Of a stretch of DNA of 64,000 nucleotides, positions 1 through 9,500 are shown piece by piece; within the stretch, counting starts at the first letter, position 1, and every line of letters starts with the position of its first letter. The position numbers and the translations under genes are program-made. This stretch comes from Gracilariopsis chorda. Lineage: Eukaryota > Rhodophyta > Florideophyceae > Gracilariales > Gracilariaceae. The stretch lies in the NCBI GenBank assembly GCA_003194525.1, contig NBIV01000046.1:62001-126000 (forward strand). The letters are read 5' to 3'. The notes under the pieces were generated by a model. It was not told the origin of the DNA. It was given only the letters and a program-made list of their open reading frames with translations, and searched no databases.

Positions 1-896
1 AAAAGAACAAGAAAAGGCTTATGTCCCCGCTGGTTTCTCGGAGGCAGTAACTTCAAATGCTTCAAACGTATTTGGATGTTAAATGGCTCACCACAGAACT
101 AACATGTTCTCTCAAGAATGGGGCATGACGTTCAGTTCAGGGGGAGAACTCGAACTAAGCAACTCTTTTTCTAGCCAAAAGAATCGACAAAGTATGTCGT
201 GAACTATGATATGAAGATCTTGTGACAGGAGTGGAGTGTTGACGATTTATCGTAGAAGGACCATTGGAGAATTGGAAATGCACTTCAAGGAGGGCGTGTA
301 ACCGGCGCTGCAATTGTCATGCCTTGCATTTGTGCATGGGGATTGCTTCCAGTTCCATGCAGGTGAATTCATCTTAGCTTACGAGTTGTGAAACATGTTG
401 TACCATATTCCGCAAGAGATGAAGCGCGTTTGAAGGTTTCTCCACATTTATTTCCTTTTTCTGCGCAGCCCCATCAGCTTCTGAATTGTTGTACACCAAC
501 ACTTCCTCGAGCTACTTGAGATTCTGTAATATTCTTCGGTAACTAAAGCATGTAACATCATTCATCGAAAGAGATATTCTTTAATGGAAGAACTTTTCTG
601 GTACAAGTAGAATCCGTCAGTCAGGTACTCTGAACCCTCAAATGCACACATACACACAACTTCCTCTCAATGGGTTCTAGGTTGATGGACTTGCAAAGCG
701 ATAGAGGACTTGCAAAGCGATAGAGAGGAACATATCGGAGCTGGAAAGACGGACAGAATTATTTTCTCGAAGTAAAGGAAGACTCATGAGCAATATCTAC
801 GGAGATTTGCAAAAGAACATGGCAAGGTGCCTAAATTTAGCACCTCTATATTTGTGACTCTAACATTGCAGAGAGCACGAAAGTCATTCGTGGAAC
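1..896. other. Intergenic, no gene seen
   Basis: No long open frame, RNA gene or transposon end is recognisable here. A short direct duplication of about 19 bp (two neighbouring copies of GACTTGCAAAGCGATAGAG) lies near 689-726. Confidence 0.4.
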
Positions 897-998
897 AAGG
901 AAAGGAGACCTGTCATCATATGTAACTGGTTCTCAGCTGCTTAGCAGGTGCTTAGCAGCTGAGAACCAGTTGCATTTGATGAGAGCTCTCCTTTCCTT
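897..998. repeat. 102-bp foldback (near-perfect inverted repeat)
   Basis: Two 45-nt arms (897-941 and 954-998) match as an inverted repeat at 41 of 45 positions around a 12-nt loop. The inner 18 bp (924-941 with 954-971) are perfect. Transcribed, it would form one long hairpin of the size range of a microRNA precursor. It could equally be a small foldback or MITE-type element. No target duplication was recognised. Confidence 0.8.
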
Positions 999-1366
999 TC
1001 ATCGAGAATATAGAGGGAAGAGGATATGCCCATACTTGTTAACAGCTGTATCGTACACGTGCACAAATCAACAGTCTCAATCAAGGGGTGCTTCTCAAAT
1101 AGTAGATTGAGCTTTGCAACGGGCCGAGTAAACAAATTGACATTGATAAATGTTTCACATTTGATAGTATTGTACGAGAGTAAAGATTGGTAATAATGTC
1201 TGGCGGCTGAGGTTCTTGAAAGATGCCAAGTGCCGTCTCACGCAAACCGGCACCATAAAGGGGTTTGTTGATTGTAGTCTTTCGCATGTAAGGATGCTGC
1301 CAAACGGTAGGCTTCTATCCCAGAGGCATCCAAAGACCTCAATCCTACTTCGGGCTAGAATCAGCT

Positions 1367-2554
1367 CTACGCAATATGTCTTCCGTCCATCGCCGCAATT
1401 GCTCTAGCCGCAGACTCTCGAACATCCGAATTTCGGTGCTGCCTCATCAATCTCTCCACTATGATCGGCAGATCCCATGCTTCTAGCATGGTTTTCCATG
1501 TATCTAAGTTCTTCGTGAGCAGCAGTTCGGCTAGATTGAGTGCGCGTCTTGTAGCTCGTATATTTCTGCTGTCACTCAACGAACGTCTTAACGCATCGAT
1601 TGACGAAGGCAAGTGCTCGAAGACTACGCGAGCATCTTCTACTTCCAAGATAGCATTCAGTGCAAAAAGCGCCCTGGCACGAACGGTGGTTGCATCGTCA
1701 TTAGCTGCAAGTCTAGCCAAAGTGGGTACCGCGTCTAGCTGCAAAGAAGCATTTTGCACAGTCGGATTGTTCTGACAACAAGTTGCAAGCGCCCATGCGG
1801 CATTAGCACGAACGACGTGCTGAGACGCGCTCAACGACTTCACCAGAGGTTTTAGACCTCCAGATAACTGCAGGTCTCGGCCGTTGTCAATACTGTGACA
1901 TAGTTCCTCGAGTTGCAGAAGCGCAGTCACTACCCTGGACACCCCAACTTCGGGCGTTTCTAGTATGTGTATGTTCTGCCTAAGGAGGTCAAACTCAGAG
2001 TATTCGGCAAACGAGGCAGAGAATGAGGACGAATGCGTATTACTCTTCTCGGACGGGCTCTCCGGCCTTTTGTTTGACACAAAATCAGAGTGATGACTGG
2101 CGGAGCTCGGTAAAGCCCCCTGTCGCTGAGTAGCCTGCAAAGTCGGAGATTCGGGGGGAAGCTCATGCTCTATTGCAGCCGAGAGCGAAATAGAAATAGT
2201 AGAGTTGCGGCCACGAGATGTGGTTGTTTGGTTTATCGCCCAGGCAAAGAGCTGCGAAACAGAGCGGAAAACGAAGCCATCCTCGGACGAGACGGGCTGC
2301 TTTTTCGGTTCAGGCTTCGTTGAGACTGTGGAGGGGCTTCCCTGGCGTATAGACTCTGAAGGTGGAACAACATGCTCGTCAAGGACGTCCCGCAGAGAAC
2401 GTCGCTTGTTACTATCGGCGTCGCGGAGGAGGCGGCTGGCAAGAGCGCGTTTCTCTTCTTTGTAGGGCCTTTTTCGCACAGCGGGAAGTTGGGCAGCTCG
2501 GGTAGAAGTCACAAAGAGAAGAAGAAGGAGGGATATGCTGTACCGGGATGGCAT
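1367..2554 (-). CDS. SIL1/Fes1/HspBP1-like nucleotide exchange factor, ER-directed
   Basis: The protein is 395 aa from the ATG at 2554. The frame is open 15 codons further upstream but has no ATG there. The N-terminus has a short polar stretch, a Leu-rich core and an Ala-rich cleavage region, a convincing signal peptide. A Ser/Pro-rich, probably disordered segment follows to about residue 200. The C-terminal half is armadillo-like, with the Fes1/SIL1 signature order: an IDN-x-DL stretch, GGL-x-PL, then an AAWALAT-like helix followed by QNNP. Family knowledge: these proteins release ADP from Hsp70, and the secretory member SIL1 acts on BiP in the ER. The C-terminus ends HIA with no KDEL-type signal. 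Assignment to SIL1 rather than cytosolic Fes1 rests on the signal peptide. Confidence 0.8.
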   Translation of the reverse strand: MPSRYSISLLLLLFVTSTRAAQLPAVRKRPYKEEKRALASRLLRDADSNKRRSLRDVLDEHVVPPSESIRQGSPSTVSTKPEPKKQPVSSEDGFVFRSVSQLFAWAINQTTTSRGRNSTISISLSAAIEHELPPESPTLQATQRQGALPSSASHHSDFVSNKRPESPSEKSNTHSSSFSASFAEYSEFDLLRQNIHILETPEVGVSRVVTALLQLEELCHSIDNGRDLQLSGGLKPLVKSLSASQHVVRANAAWALATCCQNNPTVQNASLQLDAVPTLARLAANDDATTVRARALFALNAILEVEDARVVFEHLPSSIDALRRSLSDSRNIRATRRALNLAELLLTKNLDTWKTMLEAWDLPIIVERLMRQHRNSDVRESAARAIAAMDGRHIA

Positions 2555-3472
2555 CGTCAAGGGGGCTACTCTCGTTGCGGTGTGGAGGCCGAAACCCAAA
2601 CACTGGTTTGATGGAGATGAAGGGGGCTGTAACTATGCATGAGAACCGGCACATACGTCCGGCCAATCATTGGCGTCCACCCGTGTATGTCGACGACCGT
2701 TACTCGACAATTCTAGCAGACACTGGAGCTACCACAGTTATTTTTCGGTGGTTTTTGACAGGTAATGAAGATACATGTTACAGAATTACACATCGCTCTG
2801 AGATTACGAACATCCACGTGTCTTATATGTAAGGGTCCCCGCAAAAAATAGTGTCCAAATATCATCGGGAGCACTAAACAGGGGTCAGTGCACAAAACTG
2901 GGTCGGATTGGCCATTACAATTACCCACAATCCCTTACTTCAGCGTACCTCCAGATCCCATAACTCGTTTAGCTCACAAACGGCTCATTTGATTTCAAAA
3001 CTGTGGCTACTGTCATACGCGTCAGACACGTTTAAGATAGCAATGACATAAGTTAGCAATGTCATTGTTATTCTGTATTTTATTGGGTAGCGTGGCAATC
3101 AACTCTCCAGCTACTTACGAGGGTGTAAGATCTTTGTTACAACCCAGAAGCATATTAGTAGGTTGGCAAAATTGCTTTTAGTTACACATTTAACTGGGAA
3201 AAGAATAGAACACACGAAAACAAGAATAAAATCTCTGTGCAGCCCCTATTTGCAGCGCTAACAGCTAACAACAGATTTAGGGCGCCTTTTCCATCACAAA
3301 ACAACAAATCATCTCTTCCGTTCGCTTCTTTGCATCTAAAACAAAATTCGAGACATTGCGTACGTCAGTCATCTAATTTACTTTTTTCTAAGTAAATAAA
3401 TTGCTTAAAAGACATATAAATGCCCACAAAAAGCGATATGCGCGTAAAAAATATCACTATTAGATCTCATTT
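2555..3472. other. Intergenic between SIL1-like gene and gypsy copy 1
   Basis: This is the 5' flank of the minus-strand SIL1-like gene and holds its presumed promoter. It becomes AT-rich toward the right. No gene or RNA is supported. The sequence just left of the element (ending CTCATT) does not match the other side of copy 1, so no target duplication is visible. Confidence 0.4.
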
Positions 3473-4301
3473 TGTAAAATGCAACGCTCTCAGGGAGAAA
3501 TTCCTGGTACTTGATCGTTTTCCCGATCTTATCGGTTGTGTAGTGTGTATATGAACTACGCCCCACAATGGTTGGTATGGACACATGGGACATGGTTTTG
3601 GGTCCATTGGCGGTTAGCCACAGTAGTGGATGTTGCCACGAAATGTGTAGTATTTTAGTTAATATTATTTATTATTTTCACACCCATTTCTGGGAGGCTA
3701 GTACTTAGTGCGACGGCGCACTGCCGTCGCACCAGTAAAACTTCCCCAACAAGGGACCCCAACCTGGGGAATTGGCTCTAGTTGCTGCCGCTTGCGCGCG
3801 TGCTCTACTCCTCCTTGGAGGGAAACGCCGTAAACCACGGGACATCTAACCCCCTTGCACATCTAAAGGGACCCATCCTTGGGAGTATAATTGTTCCAAT
3901 CATATTGGTGTTTCGCCCTGTATAGGGAGTCCTGTCCACCGGCATTGCCGTATCTGTTCGTCGCTCTCGCGACCCACTTCGTCCTTCCTTCCTCCTCTTC
4001 GCCCTTCCTTCTTGCCCTTTTTAGGGTAGCACCTCCCGCTATCCGCGGCCCTCGTGTGGGCATCCGCTCACACACCCCCACTTACGTGGAAACATACCTC
4101 TAGTGAGGATCACACCCCGCTCAAGCGGATACCGATTCTTCGCCTTCACCTCCCTGCGCGAGTCGCGACAGGTGTCCCTGGTCTTACAAACCGGCTTTGC
4201 CGTGACACATCTGGGAGGGCTCTACCCAACTGGGTTCACCTCGTGAGAGGAAGATCCCGAACGTCTTTCGGTGTATTTCCCCTTTGGGGCATTGCACCAG
4301 A
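3473..4301 (+). repeat. 5' LTR of gypsy copy 1
   Basis: About 829 bp, bounded by a degenerate TG start and ...GCACCAGA, where the other copies have GCACCACA. It contains a 10-bp-stem hairpin at 3708-3732 and many smaller ones. TATAAT at 3886-3891 is a possible TATA element for the sense transcript, but copy 3 does not preserve it. It matches the 5' LTR of copy 2 far better than the 3' LTR of its own element. Confidence 0.88.
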
Positions 4302-4304
4302 AAG

Positions 4305-4322
4305 TGGTCTCCCGACCTAGAA
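4305..4322 (+). other. Primer binding site, gypsy copy 1
   Basis: TGGTCTCCCGACCTAGAA begins 3 nt after the LTR. TGG at the start is what a tRNA 3' CCA end would prime. The complement reads like a 3' acceptor strand plus the T-stem/T-loop end of a tRNA. I could not name the tRNA. Confidence 0.6.
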
Positions 4323-4406
4323 TCGGTTTTTGTTTTCCCTCTTACGAGGTTTGTTTTTATTTACCGGAATTTCCGTGATCGTGTCCCGTCGTAAAGGTAT
4401 TTTCTC

Positions 4407-6581
4407 ATGCCTAGAAATCCCTCCGAAGCGGAGCCAGTGGTTACGCGTAGTCGCTCCTGCGACAACGCAGACACTTCCGAAATTCGGTTCGTACCCCGTA
4501 TCCCTATACGGACAAGTTCCAGCCGTACTGGCTCCGCTTCATCGCGGAATGATACCCCCGACCGGGAACCCCGGAACCTCCTTTTGCCCTCGTTATCACC
4601 CCCGCAGGGGAATGCAGCATCGACTCCGGCTGTTGCCGCAGTGCCCCAGGCACCACAGCCTGCTCCCGCTGTCGCGGCTTCAAGCCCCCGTGGAACGGGC
4701 GATAACAACCCCCAGGGGACTCCCCTGGAATCCCAGGTCCGCGCTCTGTGGACCGCCGATGACACCCTTGTAGGGGAACTAAAATCCCTCCAAGAGGTGG
4801 TCTTGGCAACCCCCGTAAAGGAGGTCGCCGAGGAACTCCGTACTTTACGGTCTGACGTCAACTCCGTGTTGGATAGTTTGGGACAACCCGCCGCCTTCAT
4901 CGAAGGAGTTGAAGCCCGATTTGATCGGATTGGTGCCCGCCTGGAGACGCTGGAGCAGTTCGTCCTCATGGACAAACCATCCCCGGGTGGTCCGGTAAAC
5001 GAGGCATCGTACAACGAGCAGCTTGCTGGGAAGAAGAAACGCCGTCATCGACGGAAACACCACCGAAAATATTCGGACTCCGATTCTTCGACATCGTCGG
5101 ACTCATCCCGAAACCATTCGGTTAGCTCGAGCTCCTCGGACTCCGACTCGGAGGACGAGAAGCGAGGCTACTCCTCCCGCTCGAAGCTGTCATCGGGCAC
5201 TGAAGGTGTGGTCCGAACCCGCCAGAAGGGGAGAAGACACCCCGGTCTCCGGGAATTGAAACCGACAAACCCGGATTACCGGAAGCTTTTATCATACCGG
5301 TACTACCGGCTCGAAGATTCGTCACTTGGACGTACGCCCCGTGGTACGGGAAAGGTGCGAGAATGCATTAAGCGAATGCAGCTGTCGCTCCGCAACCAGT
5401 ATTTTACTGGAGAGGACCCAGTCCTAGTACTGGATTTCCTATCCCGCTTTGTAGCGGAGGCAGATATCCTCGGTATGAATGAGGGACAAGCCTGTTTGGC
5501 TTTACCGTATTTCTTACGGGGAATGGCGGAGGACCAATACAACTCTGTCAGAGGATCTTCTCGTGCCTCTGAGGGAGGAGTTACTTGCTGGCCGGAGGCT
5601 GTGCAGTATCTACTGCGCTCCTATGCCACAAACACTGCTATTCAGCAGGCTATCCTCGCTTTGCGAGATACACGCCAGCGTGCTGGAGAGACCGAGACCG
5701 ATTACTCGGTGCGCCTTAACAAGGCTTTCCACAGATGTGGTAACGTGTACCCCGCTGGGGAGCGCAGTACCATGTTCATCGATGGTCTTGACCCGGCAAT
5801 CCGGAGTTTAGTTACCCGTTATCGGGAGGGCAAGCGGAGGATCACCTATCTCGAGCCGGTCCAACACGCCCGAGCGGAAGGGGATGCACTTCGTGCAAGA
5901 ACTCCGAACAATCGGTCTAAATCCGCCAAGGCGTTGTTGCTAGAAAGCGAAGCATCCTCACTCCCGCTCACTGCGGATGGGAACCCTGGACAGAGATTTG
6001 ATACCGTGCATTTAGTGCAGGGGGATGGTGTGTCGATACCAACCAGTGATTTGCCGTCAACGACGGAGATGACCCGTGATACGGGAACAGAAGATCCCGT
6101 TCTATACGGTGGTAACAGTCCGGTTCAACCCCAACGACTCCCGTTTTCAAACGGTCAATCCCGTTATCAACGGCCTGGATGGACTGACACCTGCCCTGCG
6201 GTTCGCTTCTCCGATACTCGGAATAATAATCCGCGTGTCGCGGTATTGGCTCTCATTTGCCACCTGTGCTATGCCCATGCCCATACCTCCCCTCAGTGTA
6301 TTTGTTCACGGAAGGATATGGCCAAGGTGGTGGCAAATTATGAGGCCCTCACTTCAGAGAAGAAACGTTCCGTCCCGACGGCTTCCTACCTCCGTGCTAA
6401 AACGGACTTTTCCCATGCCCTACCACAGACCCCGCGTGCGCGGCAAGCTTCATACACCCCGATTCGGGAGATCACGCAACCATCCGTTGCAACCCCCGCT
6501 TATGCGGATAGAAACCCCCGTCAACGGGATGAAGCACTCGTTGTCGAGGAAATTAACCCACCGCCGAAGGCGGAAAACTAA
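4407..6581 (+). CDS. gag: Gag polyprotein, gypsy copy 1 (intact)
   Basis: 724 aa from the first ATG after the PBS. The N-terminus is Pro/Ala/Ser-rich. Residues about 105-190 look helical or coiled-coil. A basic block at about 209-220 (KKKRRHRRKHHRK) is followed by a Ser/Asp-rich run to about 255. The Retrotrans_gag-type helical region lies at about 320-500. A single CCHC zinc knuckle with exact CX2CX4HX4C spacing is at residues 618-631. Gag forms the particle and binds element RNA. The stop (TAA) overlaps the start of the pol frame, so Pol would be made by -1 frameshifting or reinitiation. Confidence 0.92.
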   Translation: MPRNPSEAEPVVTRSRSCDNADTSEIRFVPRIPIRTSSSRTGSASSRNDTPDREPRNLLLPSLSPPQGNAASTPAVAAVPQAPQPAPAVAASSPRGTGDNNPQGTPLESQVRALWTADDTLVGELKSLQEVVLATPVKEVAEELRTLRSDVNSVLDSLGQPAAFIEGVEARFDRIGARLETLEQFVLMDKPSPGGPVNEASYNEQLAGKKKRRHRRKHHRKYSDSDSSTSSDSSRNHSVSSSSSDSDSEDEKRGYSSRSKLSSGTEGVVRTRQKGRRHPGLRELKPTNPDYRKLLSYRYYRLEDSSLGRTPRGTGKVRECIKRMQLSLRNQYFTGEDPVLVLDFLSRFVAEADILGMNEGQACLALPYFLRGMAEDQYNSVRGSSRASEGGVTCWPEAVQYLLRSYATNTAIQQAILALRDTRQRAGETETDYSVRLNKAFHRCGNVYPAGERSTMFIDGLDPAIRSLVTRYREGKRRITYLEPVQHARAEGDALRARTPNNRSKSAKALLLESEASSLPLTADGNPGQRFDTVHLVQGDGVSIPTSDLPSTTEMTRDTGTEDPVLYGGNSPVQPQRLPFSNGQSRYQRPGWTDTCPAVRFSDTRNNNPRVAVLALICHLCYAHAHTSPQCICSRKDMAKVVANYEALTSEKKRSVPTASYLRAKTDFSHALPQTPRARQASYTPIREITQPSVATPAYADRNPRQRDEALVVEEINPPPKAEN

Positions 6582-9500
6582 TTGAGGGAGTCTCCCCTTT
6601 GGGAGAGGCGTCCTCAGACAAGAGGCTGTTGGCGCCCGAGGCGTCCTCGCCTCGCTCCCCGGTGAAAGTCCTCTCGAGGAAAGACACCGCTGACGCGGAC
6701 TCTGCGCACCTCGGTGTGTTGCGTCGCCCGTGGATACGGAGTAAAAATCCCCGGATTCCCGATAGAGTCTTGGTCTTGGCCAAACGCAATTATAAGGTCT
6801 ATGCCGACCTTGGCCTTGATCCCCAGTTTATGGTGAGGTTTGTCACCGTCCTGGATACAGGTGCAGGCCCCAACTTTGTTGTGGAATCATTGTTACGCCC
6901 GCTTAGGCGGTCGCGTATCCGCTCTGAAGCGGTCCCCGACATTTCGGATGCGAACAACAATCCGTTACAAACGGTGGGCACAGTGGACCCCGTCGTGAGA
7001 CTTGGTACCTCTGTGGTGAAGTTGGACTTCATCGTTTGCCGTTCATTGGCAGCACCAGTCATACTGGGATGTGATTACTGCGACAGATTTGTCGACGCAA
7101 TCAAGCCCCGCCTCAGGCGTGTAGAACTTGACGACGGATCGTCGGTTCCGATGGTTCGCCGCCCGCTAAAGCGGTCCTCTCGGAAACAAGTTCCGCTCCC
7201 TGCTGCGCAGGAACCACCGCCCGCGTCCCGCGAGTCCACCAAGCTCCGCGTCGCTGCCTCGGTTTCTATACCGGCTGAGTCCCAAGTCTGGGTGCAGGTA
7301 AATTCCCGTAAACACGGTCTTCGGGTTATACAACCCCTCGCCTCGTTGTACGAGAAATCCCAGCTGGCGCTGGCTAATGGAATTGTATCCATTTCCCCGG
7401 ATGTTCCTTTCCAGATATTGGTTGCCAACCTTGGCAAACACCCCCAGTATCTGGTAAAACACCAAGTAATTGGGAGTGTAACCCCCCATCCTATGGGAAT
7501 GCTGCCAACAAAGATGACAGCCGCCGATGTACTCGGATTTACCACCTCTTCTGAGGAGTTCGCCCCGCCGCCCGAAGACGTCAAGTCTAAGGAGGGGGAG
7601 GAAACCGCTACTTCAGCGTCGAACATACCGAGTAACTCGGAATTGCGAACCACACCTGTTCCACAGGACAATGCTCCATCGAGCAGCGACCGGATTGATC
7701 CGGAAAAGGCACTTGAAGCGCTGGACTTTAGCCACGTGCCAGAGTCGCACCGCGCAAACTCCGTAACATGTTACGGGAATTCACCACAATGTGGGATGGC
7801 TCGCTTGGCGAGATTAATGCAACGGAACACCGGATCGATTTAATCCCCGGTGCGCAACCGGTTGCACAACCCCCTTACAGGGCAGGTCCGAAAGCTCGGG
7901 AAGAGGAGCAGTCCCAAGTGGACAAGATGCTCCGCGCAGGTTTGATTGAGCCCGCTCAATCACCCTGGGCATCCCCAGTTGTACTGGCTTTAGAGGCCGA
8001 CGGAACCTGGAGGTTCTGTGTCGACTACCGCCGGCTCAATGCCGTGACTGTTAGGGACACGTACCCCATCCTTCGTATGGACGAGTGCATTGACTCCCTT
8101 GGAGACGCCACCGTGTTCACGGCCCTCGATGCCAATTGGGGATATTGGCAAGTACCTGTCAGACAGGAGGATCGCGACAAAACCGCATTCACCTGCCACG
8201 CAGGAACGTACCGCTTCAAGCGGATGCCATTTGGGTTAAACAAGGCCCCCGCCACCTTTCAGCGTGCAGTAGATATTCTACTCAACCGCTTTAAGTGGCG
8301 GAGCTGTCTGGTCTACCTTGATGATATTATCATCTTCTCCAACTCGTTGGACGACCATCTCACTCACGTCCGAGACGTGCTGACCGTACTCCGCGATGCG
8401 GGAATTACCCTCAAGTTGAGGAAATGCGAGTTTTTCACAGATACTGTGAAGTATCTGGGTCACATTATCCGTCCTGGACGGTTAGCGATCGAGAAAGCTC
8501 GAGTCAAATCCCTCGTTGAGGCGAAAGAACCCCGTACTCAAACGGAACTGCGCTCCTTTTTGGGGCTGGTCAACGTCTATCGACGGTTTATCCCGAACTT
8601 TTCGGATACTGCGGCGCCCCTAAACGCGTTGTTGCGAAAGGGGAACCCCCCAAAACTGGGAACATTTATGCCCGAGCAATCGGAAGTTTTTAACTCCTTG
8701 AAGGAGGCTGTCGCATCAGCCCCAATCCTACATCTCCCAAAACTTGGGTTGCCATACTCCGTAGATACGGACTCAAGCGACTACCAAGTCGGGTATGCTC
8801 TTTTTCAAACCACCCCCGAGGGGGAACGACATCCAATTGGTTATTGGTCACGTTCGCTCAATGATCATGAGCGGAACTACTCCGTATCGGAGAAAGAGTG
8901 CCTCGCCGTCGTATGGGCGATGACCACTCTGCGCCCCTACCTTATGGGAGTTCACTTCACCGTGTACACGGATCATTCCTCATTGAGGTGGTTGATGAAT
9001 ATCTCCGACCCGTCGGGACGCCTCATGCGCTGGAGAGTCCGCCTCGCGGAATATGACTTTCAAGTCATTTACAAAAAGGGCGCGCAGAACACCCAGGCCG
9101 ACGCTTTGTCGCGGTTACCCACAAGCGGGGAAGCACTCCCAACGGAGGGTGATGAAGGCCCATGTTCCATGGCCAGAGACCCGGATGATCCGGAATGTGC
9201 CGTCGAGGCTGGGCCAGAAAACTGGGACGAGGATGCTGACTTTGACGAACTACTCGCATCGCGAGATGAATCTGAGAACCCGTTACCGGGAAACTTTGTA
9301 CCGGTATCACTGGAAGAAATGATCCGAGAACAATTCGGCGAGCCATTGTGCACGAGGATTCGTGCCCATCTTAACGGTGGTGAAGATCTCCCTTTCGGGG
9401 TAAACGACAAAGGCTACCTCGTAAGGAAGGTCGAAACCCGCCCACAGATTGTGGTACCTCATTCCCTGCAGTCGCGGGTGTTACATCTATCACACTACGC

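Noticed and set aside
2548-2832. Small plus-strand ORF containing DTGATTVIF, like a retroviral-type aspartic protease
   Set aside because: One short motif only, overlapping the SIL1-like gene start on the other strand, with no neighbouring RT or gag remnants. Likely coincidence.
3480-4296. Alternative LTR boundaries TGCAA...TTGCA (perfect 5-bp inverted ends)
   Set aside because: Copy 3 has a perfect 5-bp GAATG duplication only if the ends are TGAAG...CCACA. Those ends also give the proper 3-nt gap to the PBS and direct contact with the polypurine tract.
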